From Dryomyza anilis (Eukaryota; Arthropoda; Insecta; Diptera; Dryomyzidae), in assembly GCA_951804985.1 (NCBI GenBank), contig OX638133.1, forward strand, positions 52,314,791-52,378,790: DNA of 64,000 nt, written 5' to 3'. A program made the translations under genes and the position numbers. The first letter of the stretch is position 1. Every line of letters starts with the position of its first letter. Below the pieces are notes generated by a model. It was not told the origin of the DNA and did no database searches. It was given only the letters and a program-made list of their open reading frames with translations. Below, in pieces: positions 31,381-42,130 of this stretch.

Positions 31381-31620
31381 CCGATGACAGATAAGATGTC
31401 TACGATTTCCACCACGTCGAACACACCACTCGCAACAAATTCAGAAGGAACTTCGACCGTAAAAGACAAGGCCGGTAAAATACAAAACGACGTTGAAATG
31501 GTAACGAATGAATTTAATTGCAAAATGAATTTAAACGCCAGTTGCACTCGATGCAAGCGTTGATGTTTACAAACTATAAGCAGATGCAAGCCAGCATGCC
31601 AGATCTAAGGAACCCATATG
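31381..31620 (+). pseudogene. Retrotransposon gag leader-like fragment
   Basis: The frame from ATG 31385 reads MTDKMSTISTTSNTPLATNS and on to a stop after CTRCKR. In the next frame FKRQLHSMQALMFTNYKQMQ with ASMPDL follows. Ser/Thr-rich start plus a helix of the LHSMQALM type resembles gag N-termini in LTR elements. Isolated and frameshifted. Confidence 0.4.
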
Positions 31621-32473
31621 TCTAGTGACACGTTCGAGCGAGATTTTTCAGATTTTCGAAATCTCGAACAAGTTAAAAAAATGATCTCGTTCTCGAATCT
31701 TGTTTCGACTTTTGAAAGTCATCTCGATCTCGGTCACGAATCTCGACGAGATCTCGAAAAATATTCAAAAATATTTTATATAAAAATTATATATAAAAAT
31801 TCATGCAAATTTAATTAGAGCCTTATTTTCTACAGCACTATTTTAATTGTTACATTTTCCCTATAGAGAATTCGCACAGGACAAAATAAGTGCGATGTTT
31901 CATTAATATGCGTAAAATTTATATATGAATATTGGAAAACATTTTGATCAGAAACACTTGAGTTATATTTTCAGCTACACGATTGGTTCGTTCTAATAAA
32001 AATGTCACTGTTTTTATATTATGTAATTTAATTTAAAAAATTGTAATAGGTGTTTTGACGGATTGTAATTACATTTTCTGTAAACATTAAAATTTTTTTT
32101 AATACAAAACCGTACAAATATCACTCAAGTTGTTAATATCACTCAAGTATATACATATTTTAGTTTTCATTGCTACCATGTATCATCGCATGACAACAGA
32201 AAGACGCATCACACAGTGTGTTTGTATTCTTGTACAGCCAACCATTACAACATACAAACATTAGCCGCATGATAACGTGTACAGCCTCAGTTGGCAACAG
32301 CAAAAATTTTCCGCCATATATTCGATCACTACATTGAATTTTGTGTTGTTGGATTTGCATATGTTTTTTGTCGCACTTTCACGAAACCAAAAACACCAAA
32401 AGAAATTAAAGTCATATGTAGGTACACTGTTAAAATGTTTATAAAAAGATATTTTTTGTTTTATAACTTAAAT
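31621..32473. other. AT-rich DNA with CTCGA-rich start
   Basis: 31630-31765 is rich in degenerate TCTCGA/CGAGAT words on both strands. The rest shows no recognisable gene. A 67-residue frame at 32291-32494 lacks domain features. Confidence 0.4.
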
Positions 32474-32604
32474 GTTATAATAATAATAGTTTGACGCTAC
32501 AGTCCTGTATAGAACTTAGGCCGAGTTCTCTCACCATTTGAGCTGTGCGTGTTATATTTGTACTCAAATTGGTGTGACCTACAGTTTATTTGCCGAATAT
32601 TAAA
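32474..32604 (-). mobile_element. SINE 3' fragment
   Basis: It reads the minus strand of the SINE from the TAATAATAATAG tail through CTACAGTCCTGTATAGAACT, CTCTCACCATTTGAGCTGTG and GTGTTATATTTGTACTCAAA to CTACAGTTTATTTGCCGAAT. The tRNA-like head is missing. Confidence 0.8.
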
Positions 32605-33049
32605 TTTCAGTGCATACGTGTGCTTCCAAAACGACAACTTCACAAACGAAAGATAGACATGACTTTGTCTATTTAATCTATGGAGTTGCGTGTGTTTTTG
32701 TTGTTGTATTCGATTTACCGCTATTGTTGCAAAGTAAAAGTTGTAGAAAAAAGCACTAGATTTTAACTATTACTGGAAACTGAACACAATTTTTGTTTAA
32801 ACATTAAAAACACTTTTATTTAAAACTTGCTTACTGCAGTACCTACACTTGGTTTTTGATGTTAAATGCGCCAAATGTAGACTGAATATATACAAAATTT
32901 CTATCTCTTTTGATTGTTTTTGTGCATCAAGTATTGTTTTGGGACAAAAAAAGCGGAAAGAGCATATTGTAAGGTACCCAATGTACAGCACTATATTTTA
33001 TTCTATGTTTGTCAAAAGAGTTATGTCAAATCTATGTCAAAATGATAAA

Positions 33050-33560
33050 TGACAAACTGGGATTAAGTATAAATAGACTGTTTTTATAATAATAAAATCA
33101 ATCAACACTGAACAGCCAATTAATCAGCATATTCTTTTATTTAAGCCAAATCATCGGCTAAAAACATTATACTTGCCTTGGCGCTTTTTAGTGCCGGCAT
33201 CCCAATCCTTAGGCCAGTGGCGTTTATAAGCGCCGGCAAATAAATCAGGCAGGACCTAAACCAATTTAATTATTTATTAAAACATCAGCCCCCTAACGTC
33301 TATCATTACTTGCCAAATTTGGCGAAAAATTTTATGCCCACTGAGGCACCAAAGGAGGAGAACGTGCCAAGCGCACCAGCAAGCGACGTCCCGCGCTACA
33401 CCGCTGCACCAATTTTTCAACAACAACGCAGCTGATCACGCAAAAATAGCGAAAGACGAAAAAACAAGCTGAAACAACCCAGAAACAAAACAATTAAATA
33501 AAAAATAAAACACAATAAGCTGAATAAATAAAAACACTTTTATTTTTAATATATATATAA
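33050..33560 (+). promoter_or_regulatory. Possible LTR or leader of the RING-bearing Gypsy element
   Basis: A TATAAATAG box (about 33069), nearby AATAAAAT signal, and GC-richer text with GTGCCGGCATCC and GCGCCGGC words precede a long A-rich leader (33700-33990). This is what an LTR with promoter and polyadenylation signal followed by leader would look like. No matching second LTR or primer site was found, so the call is tentative. Confidence 0.35.
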
Positions 33561-33992
33561 ATTATATTTGTATCATCAGTAATATTCACTATGTAAAAAT
33601 ACCCAAATTAAAATTATTATAAACAAAAACAGAACTACTGAAGAAAAACATAATAATAACATAAAGTTAAACACGTGGCTCAATCGTCAAACGTCAAAAC
33701 TGTCATAGAGCGAAACGCGGCGAAATGAAAAGCACAGGGTGAACACAAAAAAAAATAAAAAATAAAATAAATAAAAAGTAAAATAAATAAATAATTTAAT
33801 CAAAAATAAATAAAAAGTCAAAATTTACATATAAACAAATTTTAAATAAAATGAATATGAAAAAGAAATATATAAAATAAAATATAAAATAAATTAAAAA
33901 AAAATATATAAAAATATATTTTCTAAAAAAAATATTTGCAAAAAAAAAAAACAAATTAAAATCTAAAATAAAAAATAATAGAATTAAAAAAC

Positions 33993-34190
33993 ATGGACAA
34001 TTCAAGTCCACTAAATTTAATTTGCAGCATATGCAATTTTGAAATGAAAGAGAATGAACTCATAACAACTACATTATGTAGCCATAATTACCATTTAAAT
34101 TGTTTCAATGATTATTATTTGGAATCGCAAACTTGTCCCACTTGTAATGAATACATAATGGTGTGGTTCAACGAGAGCGAAAAAGAATAA
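33993..34190 (+). CDS. Small RING-H2 finger protein upstream of Gypsy gag
   Basis: A 65-residue frame starts at the ATG after an A-rich leader. Its zinc ligands are complete: C11-x2-C14-x14-C29-x1-H31-x2-H34-x2-C37-x10-C48-x2-C51, seen as [18 protein letters not shown] and CPTCNEY. This is a C3H2C3 (RING-H2) finger, a fold usually found in E3 ubiquitin ligases where it recruits the E2 enzyme. A Pro after C48 is present as in active fingers. The protein is little more than the finger, with no membrane segment. It lies about 0.7 kb before the gag start of a Gypsy-type element on the same strand, separated by TA microsatellites. It may be a transposon accessory frame or a captured host domain. 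Expression is unproven. Confidence 0.65.
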   Translation: MDNSSPLNLICSICNFEMKENELITTTLCSHNYHLNCFNDYYLESQTCPTCNEYIMVWFNESEKE

Positions 34191-34219
34191 AATAAAAACA
34201 ATAAAAATAATAATAATAA

Positions 34220-34574
<355 letters not shown>

Positions 34575-34747
34575 TACACCTAAACTAATAACTACAATAT
34601 GAAAAGAAATTTTAAAAATGTACATAGATCTCTTTTAAATTTTAAGCTTTGCATTATATAAAATCAAATTATAATATTTAATTAATATCAAAATATAAAA
34701 TGAATGGAATCCATAAGAGAATATTTGTTAGAGTTAAAAAACTCGAT

Positions 34748-35178
34748 ATTTACAAATGGGTAGGTGTACCGAATTTCGATTTTTTTTTTGTGAACCACAA
34801 GTCTTTTCGCCGGAAAACATTATTATCATGTATTTGAGCATGAGTCAATATATATTTTACCTAAAAAAGTTTACCTAAGCACGTATACATAAAAATTGAT
34901 CTTTATATGTACATTTTATATGAGGTATTTGAACATAAGTGGTCCGATCATAGGTCACAATGGACCGATCTCGACTCTAGCTCTTCAATTTTAAAAGTAG
35001 TAGGGATTTCAACAGACAGACAGACAGACGGACAGACAGACGGACATCGCTAAATCGAATCAGGAGGTCATGCTGATCAAGAATATATATACTTTTCCAT
35101 ACCGGAGATGCTTCCTTCTGGGTGTTACAAACGGCGTACCAAACTGAATATACCCTTTCACTCTTAGTGTAGGGTATA
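34748..35178 (-). mobile_element. Mini-me/DINE-1-like element inserted in gag
   Basis: It corresponds to the 45656-46402 element from TTTACAAATGGGTAGGTGTA to the terminal AGTGTAGGGTATA. It lacks the part beyond this box and an internal segment after ATGGACCGATCTCG. The tract CAGACAGACAGACAGACGGA is the complement of the GTCY repeat. It separates VRVKKLD-like gag text from its continuation. Confidence 0.85.
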
Positions 35179-35224
35179 AAAAGAGCAAGGATAGAGTTTA
35201 TGGAAATGAATACATAAAAAAAAA

Positions 35225-35566
35225 TTAGAAAGATTAAAAATTTTAGAGGAAAATTTAAATAAGATCAGTGGGAAAAATAAAGATTATATAGCGCATAAAG
35301 CTGATATTTTAAAACTACTTAGTGTTTTAAAAGAGAAAATAAAAAGTTTACGCTTAAGAGAAGATTCAAAAAGAGTTAAAATTGAAACAGAGTGTGATTT
35401 AGATTTATCCACCGTTTGGCAAGAAAAAAATTTGCAAAAAATTGCTCACTTCGATATATCTATGGTAGGTAGAAACCTACAAATTTTTAAAGGCGCATTT
35501 AAATATTTAGATGATTTTATTATACAGGCGGAGCTATTGCATGATTTATTGGTTGATGATGATTAA
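35225..35566 (+). pseudogene. Gag N-terminal half with coiled coil
   Basis: An open stretch of 113 codons without its own start continues the gag split by the mini-me insertion. It holds a long charged helix (LERLKILEENLNKISGKNKD, ILKLLSVLKEKIKSLRLRE), then ISMVGRNLQIFKGAFKYLDD. It ends at TAA 35564-35566, and gag resumes in another frame just after, so a frameshift lies near 35570. Confidence 0.55.
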
Positions 35567-36056
35567 CCATTATTCATTAAGTAAGTTCGTCTACAATTTC
35601 AAACTAACAGCTCAAGTACGTTGCATTTTGGGTCATTCTAATAGACCTACAACATTTTCAGATTTTAAAAAATTGTTGGAAGACGCATATCCAAATCCAA
35701 AAACTTTGCAACAAGTTTTAACAGAATTAGGTACAATAAAGCAAACCAATAAAAATATTTCAGATTTTAGAGAGAAAATCGTAGAGCTTCTAGAACAATT
35801 TAGCGCATTTGAAATAAAAACATTTTCAAGTCCTACACAAGAAGTAAAAGAAGCAGTGTATAAAGTTAGCGATAGTATGGCTTTAAACGTTTTTATGAAA
35901 GGAGTAAATATGGAATTCCAACAGCTTTTGCTTGCAAATGTACCGAACGCATTTAAAGAAGCGGTCGAAAGATGCATGACAGCTGAAAGAAGTTTGGGTT
36001 TAGATAATAAAAATATTTTTCAAATACGAAACAGAGGAGATAGATTAATAATGTAA
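35511..36056 (+). pseudogene. Gag capsid part of the Gypsy-type element
   Basis: From about 35600 the frame reads as a Gypsy-group capsid: a VRCILGHSNRPTTFSDFKKL segment, EDAYPNPKTLQQVLTELGTI, KQTNKNISDFREKIVELLEQ, ALNVFMKGVNMEFQQLLLAN and FKEAVERCMTAERSLG. This order (short FSDFKKLLEDAY segment, helix-rich middle, ALNVF-GL box, AxxxxxxxE helix) is well known in gag of the gypsy/17.6/297 group. The first 30 residues of the open frame are out-of-frame text. It stops at 36056. Confidence 0.7.
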
Positions 36057-36103
36057 ATTTCATAGGAGGTAGAGATTCATTTAATGAATTTAATAGTAGG
36101 CAA

Positions 36104-36300
36104 ATGAATAACAATAATTTCAGGTATCAGAATAACAATTATAATAACAATAGCAACTCCATAAATAATAATTATAGAAACAACAACAATCATAACAACA
36201 GTAATTCATATAGAAGCGTCGGATTTAATAATAATCCTAATAGGGGACGCAGTAATGCGAATCAAAATAGTAACAAAAATTTCAACAGAGGTAAAACAAT
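36104..36300 (+). repeat. Asn-rich gag tail (AAC/AAT repeat)
   Basis: This frame is almost a run of asparagine with [20 protein letters not shown] and RGRSNANQNSNKN. It sits where Gypsy-group Gag usually carries its basic, nucleic-acid-binding tail, and the Arg-Gly positions fit that role. Slippage-prone trinucleotide repeats underlie it. Confidence 0.7.
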
Positions 36301-36440
36301 ACATATAGGTCATATTTTTATACTAACGACCAGGGAAACTTCGAAGGCCGGGTAGCCGAAGACGTTGCCCAGAGAGGCCACCACCAAAATTAAGAATATT
36401 AAAAATATCGGAGAATTTAAACAATTATATAATATTGAAA

Positions 36441-36746
36441 TTTTAAATAGACACAGGAGCGGATGTCTCTGTGTGCAAAATAAAAAAAATTCTCAAATAT
36501 TTATACAGGAGAGGTGTCCAAATTAACTGGAATACCGAGAGAAGCTATAGAATGGTTAGGTATTTGAATTTGTCAATTATGACAGAAAGTATTCAACATA
36601 TTTTTCATATAGTTGATAATGATTTTCCACTCACAACTGATGGGATTTTAGGGAGCGATATTTTAGCAAAGTTTATGTGTCGAATAGATTATGAGACATT
36701 TACAATTGCGTTCAATATAAATAACCAAGAGTTTATTTACCAATGA
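36441..36746 (+). pseudogene. Retroviral-type aspartic protease
   Basis: The catalytic IDTGADVSVC box is at 36447-36476, a second conserved strand follows (SIQHIFHIVDNDFPLTTDGI), and GILGSDILAKFMCRIDY matches the C-terminal G-I-L-G-x-D box. Length, about 100 residues, fits a Ty3/Gypsy protease. The frame is intact across both motifs, but upstream fusion with gag is broken. Confidence 0.8.
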
Positions 36747-37021
36747 TTTCAAAACAATTATATACAACAAATATTATTATACCAGCAAGGTCAGAATCAA
36801 TTGTGCCTCTTAATATTAATACAAATGAAGACAGTATAGTATTAAGTGAACAAATATCGAAAGGCATTTTTAGGAAATAACTTAATACCATCAAAAGGAG
36901 TAGCACATGTAAAAGTATTAAATACCACTGATACTGATTTAATTTTAAAAAGTCTCGATTGTAAAGTACAACCTTTAAAAAAATTATAATATTTTTTCTT
37001 ACAATGAAATAAATACAAAAA

Positions 37022-37258
37022 ATGAGAACAGGCTACATACTTCGATATGGAGAATTTAGCGATCCAGTTGCAAAAAATTCATTAATTAATATTTTTAAAG
37101 AATATCAGGATATTTTTCATCTCTCTGGAGAGAAACTTAGTGTAAATCATTTTTACACACAACAAATACAAACAACAGATTTAACACCCGTTTATATACA
37201 AAATTATATACTACCGCAAATGAAAAAGATAAATGAGCAAGTCAATCAATTATTATAA
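37022..37258 (+). pseudogene. Start of Gypsy reverse transcriptase
   Basis: It reads LINIFKEYQDIFHLSGEKLS, then QIQTTDLTPVYIQNYILPQM and KKINEQVNQLL, which equals the connection from protease to RT palm in Gypsy-group elements (normally ...IFHL-G-x-L ... PIYxRxYRYPQxxxxEVxxQVxxLL). It stops where the SINE begins, so no RT catalytic motif is left. Confidence 0.75.
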
Positions 37259-37507
37259 TAATATAATAGTTTGGCGCTACAGTCCTGTATAGAACTTCGG
37301 CCGAGCTCTCTCACCATTTTGAGCTGTGCGTGTTATATCCGAACGGCGGGTGAGAGCTTTTCATAGGCAATGTTTTTAATCTCGAAGGTTTGCCATTTAC
37401 TGACGAGAGGTAGCGCGGTATAGAAAAATGTTTCTATGAAAAGACGTTGTTAGCCCCAGTCCAGGCTTGAACCGGGGACCTTTCGGCTCGCAGTCCAACG
37501 CACTAAC
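37256..37507 (-). mobile_element. SINE, nearly full-length minus-strand copy
   Basis: It begins with the TATTATAATAATATAATAG tail and contains CTCTCTCACCATTTTGAGCT, TTACTGACGAGAGGTAGCGC, the B-box complement AGGCTTGAACC (37465-37475) and GCAGTCCAACGCACTAAC. The last about 20 bp of the tRNA-like head (A-box part) are missing. It lies at the broken RT of the Gypsy element. Confidence 0.88.
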
Positions 37508-38169
37508 AAGCTTTAATTTTTTAATTTTTTGACGTTTAATTGGACGGCAACTTATTATTTTTTGTTGTTTCTGAAATGAAATGAATTGAACGAAAACAAA
37601 CGAGAACAAAAAGAAGCCATTTTTTAAAAAAAGCTCTCTTTGAATAGAAGTGCAAAACGGAAAAGGTTGATCTGACACGGCATGGTTGCACACCACAGTT
37701 CAGAATACTTCCGAGCGGAGCTGAGAATACACTGGGTGGTTCAATCCAGTTCAAACGAATGCTGTCAAGTTTTGTTTTCAAAAAATAGTTGGACACATTA
37801 ATAAATTTGACACAATTTTTTTGTTGTTTAATGTTTGTGTATTGAGTATTCGGTGTTTATAGGACGATTCATAAAGCGTGATTTTGTTGTGCATGGATAT
37901 CTCTTTTAAATGTAGATGTCAAATAGCGATGCATACATATTTCCGGAAGCAAAATGTGCTGCTTTTATTAGTCGAAATTTGGGCTGAACTGCAGTTACCG
38001 TATGGTGAAAAAGAAAAAAAAAAACAGTGGATGCGAAACCACCAGGTTCTACTCGAACGCATTTGACACAAATTAAATTATTATTTTTTATCGAAATAAA
38101 ATTGTCAAACTTCCGAAAATTGTCAAACTTCCATTTCACGTTCCCGTGAAATGGATCTGAATATTTTAA
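37508..38169. other. Unassigned stretch
   Basis: No recognised gene. A short + strand frame at about 37878-38066 ends in LPYGEKEKKKQWMRNHQVLL, a hydrophilic segment that looks like part of some coding sequence but has no domain I know. Repeats such as AAATTGTCAAACTTCC occur twice (38099-38131). Confidence 0.4.
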
Positions 38170-38775
38170 GGGAGACTTACGGTCGCCATGAGCAATGAAT
38201 TAAGTAGCAGATCAAGAAGGTACGGGCCCTGTCAACAATAGTGGACGGAGACCTACCAGTCCCAGCAAATTTTACGGTATGCGCAAAAATATGAATACAA
38301 ATCATCTGCAAATTTGGTCTAGAAATGATGTCCAGATTCTCGATTCCATATACCTCATTTCGAAGAATCGGGCGAAAGAGCTTCCGAAAGCAGAAGGATT
38401 CCAGATTTCGCCATTCTTCGTATCGTTCCTGGCGGGTAAGACGTCTTCGGCCCCCACTCGTTTCCATACGATACTGAAACTAGAATTGCAAGCAACAGTC
38501 ATGGGTGTGTGGTTGGCAGAGACTATAGCCAACTGCCACACGATTACAATAAATAGAAGATTCTTTTGGATAGACTCGCACACCGTGATCCGCACGATTC
38601 GCTTGGAACACAGGACGTAAAAGCAATACGTAGCAAACCGAGTTATAGAAATCTTGGAGTGAAGTACCATAGAAGAGTGGCGATGGTTCTCTGGACCGCG
38701 TTTTACGTGGTGCGCGGAGTTATGCGTTTTGCGGCGGTCAGTGTCAAAGTTACCAACCGAAGATGGTGAAGCTTT
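38170..38775 (+). pseudogene. BEL/Pao-type pol fragment (RNase H region)
   Basis: In one frame the text LKLELQATVMGVWLAETIAN, then TITINRRFFWIDSHTVI follows, and after a stop YVANRVIEILE, then EEWRWFSG. The pattern LELQA-x-MG-x-LA-x-T-I ... FWxDSxxVL ... FVAxRVxEIL ... WRWVP is the RNase H region of BEL/Pao retrotransposons. Here the two usual Trp/Asp positions are partly kept. Stops and no flanking pol show a dead scrap. The opposite-strand 235-residue open frame over it is a shadow. Confidence 0.65.
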
Positions 38776-38779
38776 CCCC

Positions 38780-39046
38780 ATGTCAAAATTATTCGTTAAA
38801 TATTTTTTTATTGGTGTGTTGTCGATTGTGGCGGGCTTCGTTTTTCTCTCGCGAGCCGTCAACCAGCAAACACTAAGTAAGTCCTTCTTAATGTTTAATA
38901 TTTCTAGTATTTTAATATTTTTAATATTTTTAGAAAATAAATTGTTCATATTTCTTTTTGCTAAGAGTTTATTGATTGCTGGTGGGCACGGAACGGGAAA
39001 CGACTGCAATATGAATATTTATTTATTAATACAATTGCATAAATAA
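38780..39046 (+). CDS. Duplicated small membrane-anchor frame, copy 2
   Basis: It is homologous to 23295-23541. Exon a (38780-38876) encodes MSKLFVKYFFIGVLSIVAGF with VFLSRAVNQQT; donor AA|GTAAGT at 38877; acceptor TTTTTAG at 38927-38933 gives a 57-bp intron; the second part reads LFIFLFAKSLLIAGGHGTGN and ends at TAA 39044-39046. Compared with copy 1 there is a one-codon difference in the hydrophobic segment and a three-codon difference before LLIAGGHG, both in frame, while the intron differs in length. Function unknown. It follows directly on the BEL/Pao scrap. Confidence 0.4.
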   Translation: MSKLFVKYFFIGVLSIVAGFVFLSRAVNQQTLSKSFLMFNISSILIFLIFLENKLFIFLFAKSLLIAGGHGTGNDCNMNIYLLIQLHK

Positions 39047-39189
39047 GCATTAAAACCTAATATTATTTAATCAAACATTGAAATTAGAACTTGTTGATAC
39101 AAGATTCTGGAGTGTAAAATGTGTTTTAGTGGTTACAAATATAATTGTAAAAAGTTGAAAGCACAATATATGTAACAACAATCCTAAAA

Positions 39190-39220
<31 letters not shown>

Positions 39221-39435
39221 TATTAGAGTGTTTTTTTTATTACTGGTATAATTCTAGCATTAGAAATTGTAAGTATTGTAAAAGTATCGAAAGTAACGGG
39301 TATAATATCGTGTATTTAAAAATTAGTATCAGGTAATTATCGAGTACAAGAAAGTATCGACATTTTATGTCACTATCCACGTCAACACTTCGGGCAACAC
39401 GAAACATGCTAATTAGTAGTAATAGATTCAAGCAA
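39047..39435. other. AT-rich stretch with small (TA)n
   Basis: A short TA tract lies at 39188-39212. The text AAAAGTATCGAAAGTAACGG (about 39279) recurs in near form at 41978-41997. No gene seen. Confidence 0.4.
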
Positions 39436-40380
39436 CACAATATTCACAAGGCCACGTGGTGATCACCAGATCACAACACGCGCAACCAAATTGATCACGT
39501 TGTGATTGACGGAAGCCAATGGACGTACGTTCGATACGAAATGCCAACATCGACTCGGATCACTTTCTTGTAGCAACCAAGATTCGCGCACGCTTATGTG
39601 CTGCGAAAAATGCACAGAAATCCACACGAAGAAAGTTTGACGTCGGCAAGCTTCTCGCAACTGCTAGCCGGCGATGACGACAATAACTCCGCCGGTAGAG
39701 AAGACCGCCCGACAACGCAAGTTGCTGACCCTGATTAGGTCTGCAAATCAATCTACAGGCTGAAAAACAGAATCTGCAGGCGATGATTTCACAACAAGTA
39801 TGCACCAGCTCATCAGTAGAATATATCCAAAAGATTGCAAGCCCAGCGAAATTCAGTGTACTCTGCCCAATCCTTTAGAAGGCGGATCCCACAATACGCA
39901 CCAACTACCGTGGGATAAGTCTATAAGTCATCCTGGAAAAGACCTAAGAGAGGCAGATCGACACCTTCCACTTTCTCGTCGACTACAAAGCTGCCATCGC
40001 CTACACGCCACCATGTCTGAGTTCGGTATATCTGCGAAACCTTTAAAGCTTTGCCTTTGACCCTAAGCGACGCACGTTGTACAGTGAGAATAGGGAATAA
40101 CTTTTCCTTTTAATACCGAACGAGGTCTCACACATGGTGATTCCCTATCGAATGACTTCTTCAACCTTATAATGGAGGAGATTTTAAGAGTTTCGGAACT
40201 CCATCAGAATGGCAAAAAAAAACAAGAGTACCATATGCTGATGATATCAACACATTGGGTAGAGAACATGAGCAGTCACTGAGCATTCTCCAGTTTAGAG
40301 AAGGAATCACGTCGAATATGTCTTACGGTGAACGAGGACATCCTGGCGTTTAGTTAAAGTGGCCTTCATTCCTAAAGTAG
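39436..40380 (+). pseudogene. LINE family A fragment (endonuclease C-term and RT)
   Basis: The text contains [20 protein letters not shown] (39484-39543), a degraded DSDHFLVATK equivalent, then pieces of NYRG, HATMSEFGISAKPLKLC-like RT text (about 40000-40058), DSLSNDFFNLIMEEILR (about 40148-40200) and PYADDIN (about 40228-40252) in several frames. Same family as 12820-15345 but opposite strand. Too broken to function. Confidence 0.7.
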
Positions 40381-40504
40381 GAAGAGAAGACTATTCTATA
40401 GTCAAGAGCTTTCGAGGGTGCTTTTGATAATGCAACTTAAGATACTAACTTAAAATGTTCAGTGGAAATCAAGTTCCCTATAATCGCTATTTACTTACTT
40501 ACTA

Positions 40505-40840
40505 ACTTATTTGGCCATTACAACCCATGATTGGTTTCTGCCGCAGCAATTATGCTTTGCCAGTCGCTCTGCGTGTACTCCAAGTGTTTTCTGTACTTGT
40601 TTTCAACGCATATCGGGCCACATATTTTCCAAAGAGTCTTTCTCTCGAACGTTCCTAAACCTCGCTCATCGGGTTTGGCAAGCGTCCATGCCTCATAGAG
40701 GAGGCTGGCATGATGAGTCACTTATAGAGCGTAATTTTTGTCCGTCGAGAGAGGGCTCTACTCATCAATTGTCTACTGAGCCCAAAGTAAGGTCTGTTGG
40801 AAAGAGATATTCTTCAATTATTACCGACAAAATTTAGTTT
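40505..40840 (-). pseudogene. LINE family A 3' fragment
   Basis: The minus strand encodes LLYEAWTLAKPDERGLGTFE then RKTLWKICGPICVENKYR, the C-terminal FERK-x-L-x-K-I-x-GP segment found in this LINE. The + strand copy of the same DNA matches 12850-13015 closely (GAGAGAGGGCTCTACT). It is oriented opposite to the LINE fragment immediately on its left. Confidence 0.75.
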
Positions 40841-40981
40841 AGTTTCAAATTAAGACAAAATCGCAAACACCATATATTGTAGGTCCACTATTTGAGATCA
40901 TTTAGAATTTTAGAACTGTTGTTGCTGATACTACTTCAGATATCAGCAAATTTAATAGTATAATAAAATTTTGTATTTCAG

Positions 40982-41165
40982 TAATCTTGGTAATGTTTTT
41001 AAGGAGCGAGGACAATTACCGGAAGCTTTGGAAAATTATCGTCGAGCTGTTCGACTTAAACCCGATTTTATTGACGGGTACATAAATTTAGCGGCGGCGT
41101 TGGTAGCGGCACGTGATATGGAATCAGCAGTTCAGGCATATGTTACTGCATTACAATACAATCCT
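40982..41165 (+). CDS. sxc: sxc/Ogt exon: TPR repeats
   Basis: It continues the TPR superhelix: [60 protein letters not shown] and NP. The first T completes the Ser codon begun at 17339-17340. The Asn, Gly, Ala and Pro positions of the 34-residue TPR consensus are all in place. TTGTATTTCAG precedes; CCT|GTAAGT follows (phase 0). No stops or shifts. It lies in a sea of transposon DNA, with LINE fragments ending 140 bp upstream. Confidence 0.98.
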
Positions 41166-41215
41166 GTAAGTCATTTTTACATTTTCTTATGTTTTATTCA
41201 CGCTAAAATTTTTAG

Positions 41216-41284
41216 GATTTGTACTGCGTCAGAAGTGATTTGGGAAATTTATTAAAGGCCTTAGGCAGATTGGAGGAAGCAAAA
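41216..41284 (+). CDS. sxc: sxc/Ogt exon: short TPR exon
   Basis: A 69-bp exon encodes [20 protein letters not shown] then EAK, identical in spirit to all animal OGTs at this place. The intron before it is only 50 bp (41166-41215, GTAAGT...TTTTTAG) and it ends AAA|GTAAGT in phase 0. The following exon (ACYLKAIE... expected) was not recognised in the remaining 22.7 kb, so the next intron is probably very large. Confidence 0.97.
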
Positions 41285-42130
41285 GTAAGTACTTAAATGT
41301 AATTTAAAATAGTTTAATAATGTAATGAGTTTTCTAGGGACCGAAAAATGTGTATGTAAAAGTTTAATATTGTGTAGGTTAGGGTGACGGATTAAGCCAC
41401 ACATAGACCCACTTTTGTGACTTAATCTGTATTTACGTATTTCCAGATCATTCTTTGACACCTCTTTTATGGAGTTAAGGAAAACTTGTCCAAGAATATT
41501 GCGTCCTCTTTGGCCAGTACAAGGCCTGCTGTGATCACTCCTTTCATTAAACTACATTCTATACGTTTAACTGATAAAATGTAGCCGTATTCTATGGTTT
41601 TATTGCTAAAACAAAAACAATGGCGCATAATCATAGACAATTCAAAATCGACACTCCACTCCACTTTGTATTCCTATTTTATCTCTAGTCGTACACAGTG
41701 GAAAAAAATAATAAATTTTAATACTTTTCGACACGTTTTTTTTGTGTTTAAATATTTAATCTAATTTAAATACTGTTTATTTAAATTTATTGCGTAGTTG
41801 ATAGATTTTTAAAGTAAATACTTTTTATTACTTAGGTATTAAACTCTTCATTAAAAACTTTTTATTACGTATGAAATACAATTTGAAATTAATAAACAAT
41901 GTATTTATTTACATTAGTAGTTTAAATCTGACATTAGTACCTTCTGAATGGCGAAAATTGGGATTTAAAATACATATTAAAAGTATCCAAAGTAACGAGT
42001 TTAGTATTGAGTATTTAAAATTGGTATTATCGTGTTTATTATTATTTTTATCGTGTTTCGAATGATTCAGTCCTGTCTGCTTGATATGGAACGATGCCGC
42101 ACTCTTGGCATTAGATTGTATTTTTGACGT
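41285..42130 (+). other. sxc: Start of the downstream sxc intron
   Basis: AT-rich DNA without recognised gene. It has a second copy of the AAAAGTATCCAAAGTAACGA repeat at 41978-41997. Confidence 0.5.

Larger units (their letters stand above)
34690..37258 (+). mobile_element. Gypsy-type LTR element body (gag, protease, RT start), truncated
   Basis: Gag begins near 34700 (MNGIHKRIFVRV), is cut by a mini-me element at 34748-35178, resumes at 35179 and runs to about 36350. A retroviral-type protease follows (36441-36746), then the beginning of RT (37022-37258). A SINE lies exactly at the break. The rest of pol, and the 3' LTR, are missing. Several frame changes make it inactive. Confidence 0.75.

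Noticed and set aside
38302..39009. 235-codon minus-strand frame
   Set aside because: It runs opposite to the BEL/Pao RNase H text and the membrane-anchor frame, and has no domain of its own.
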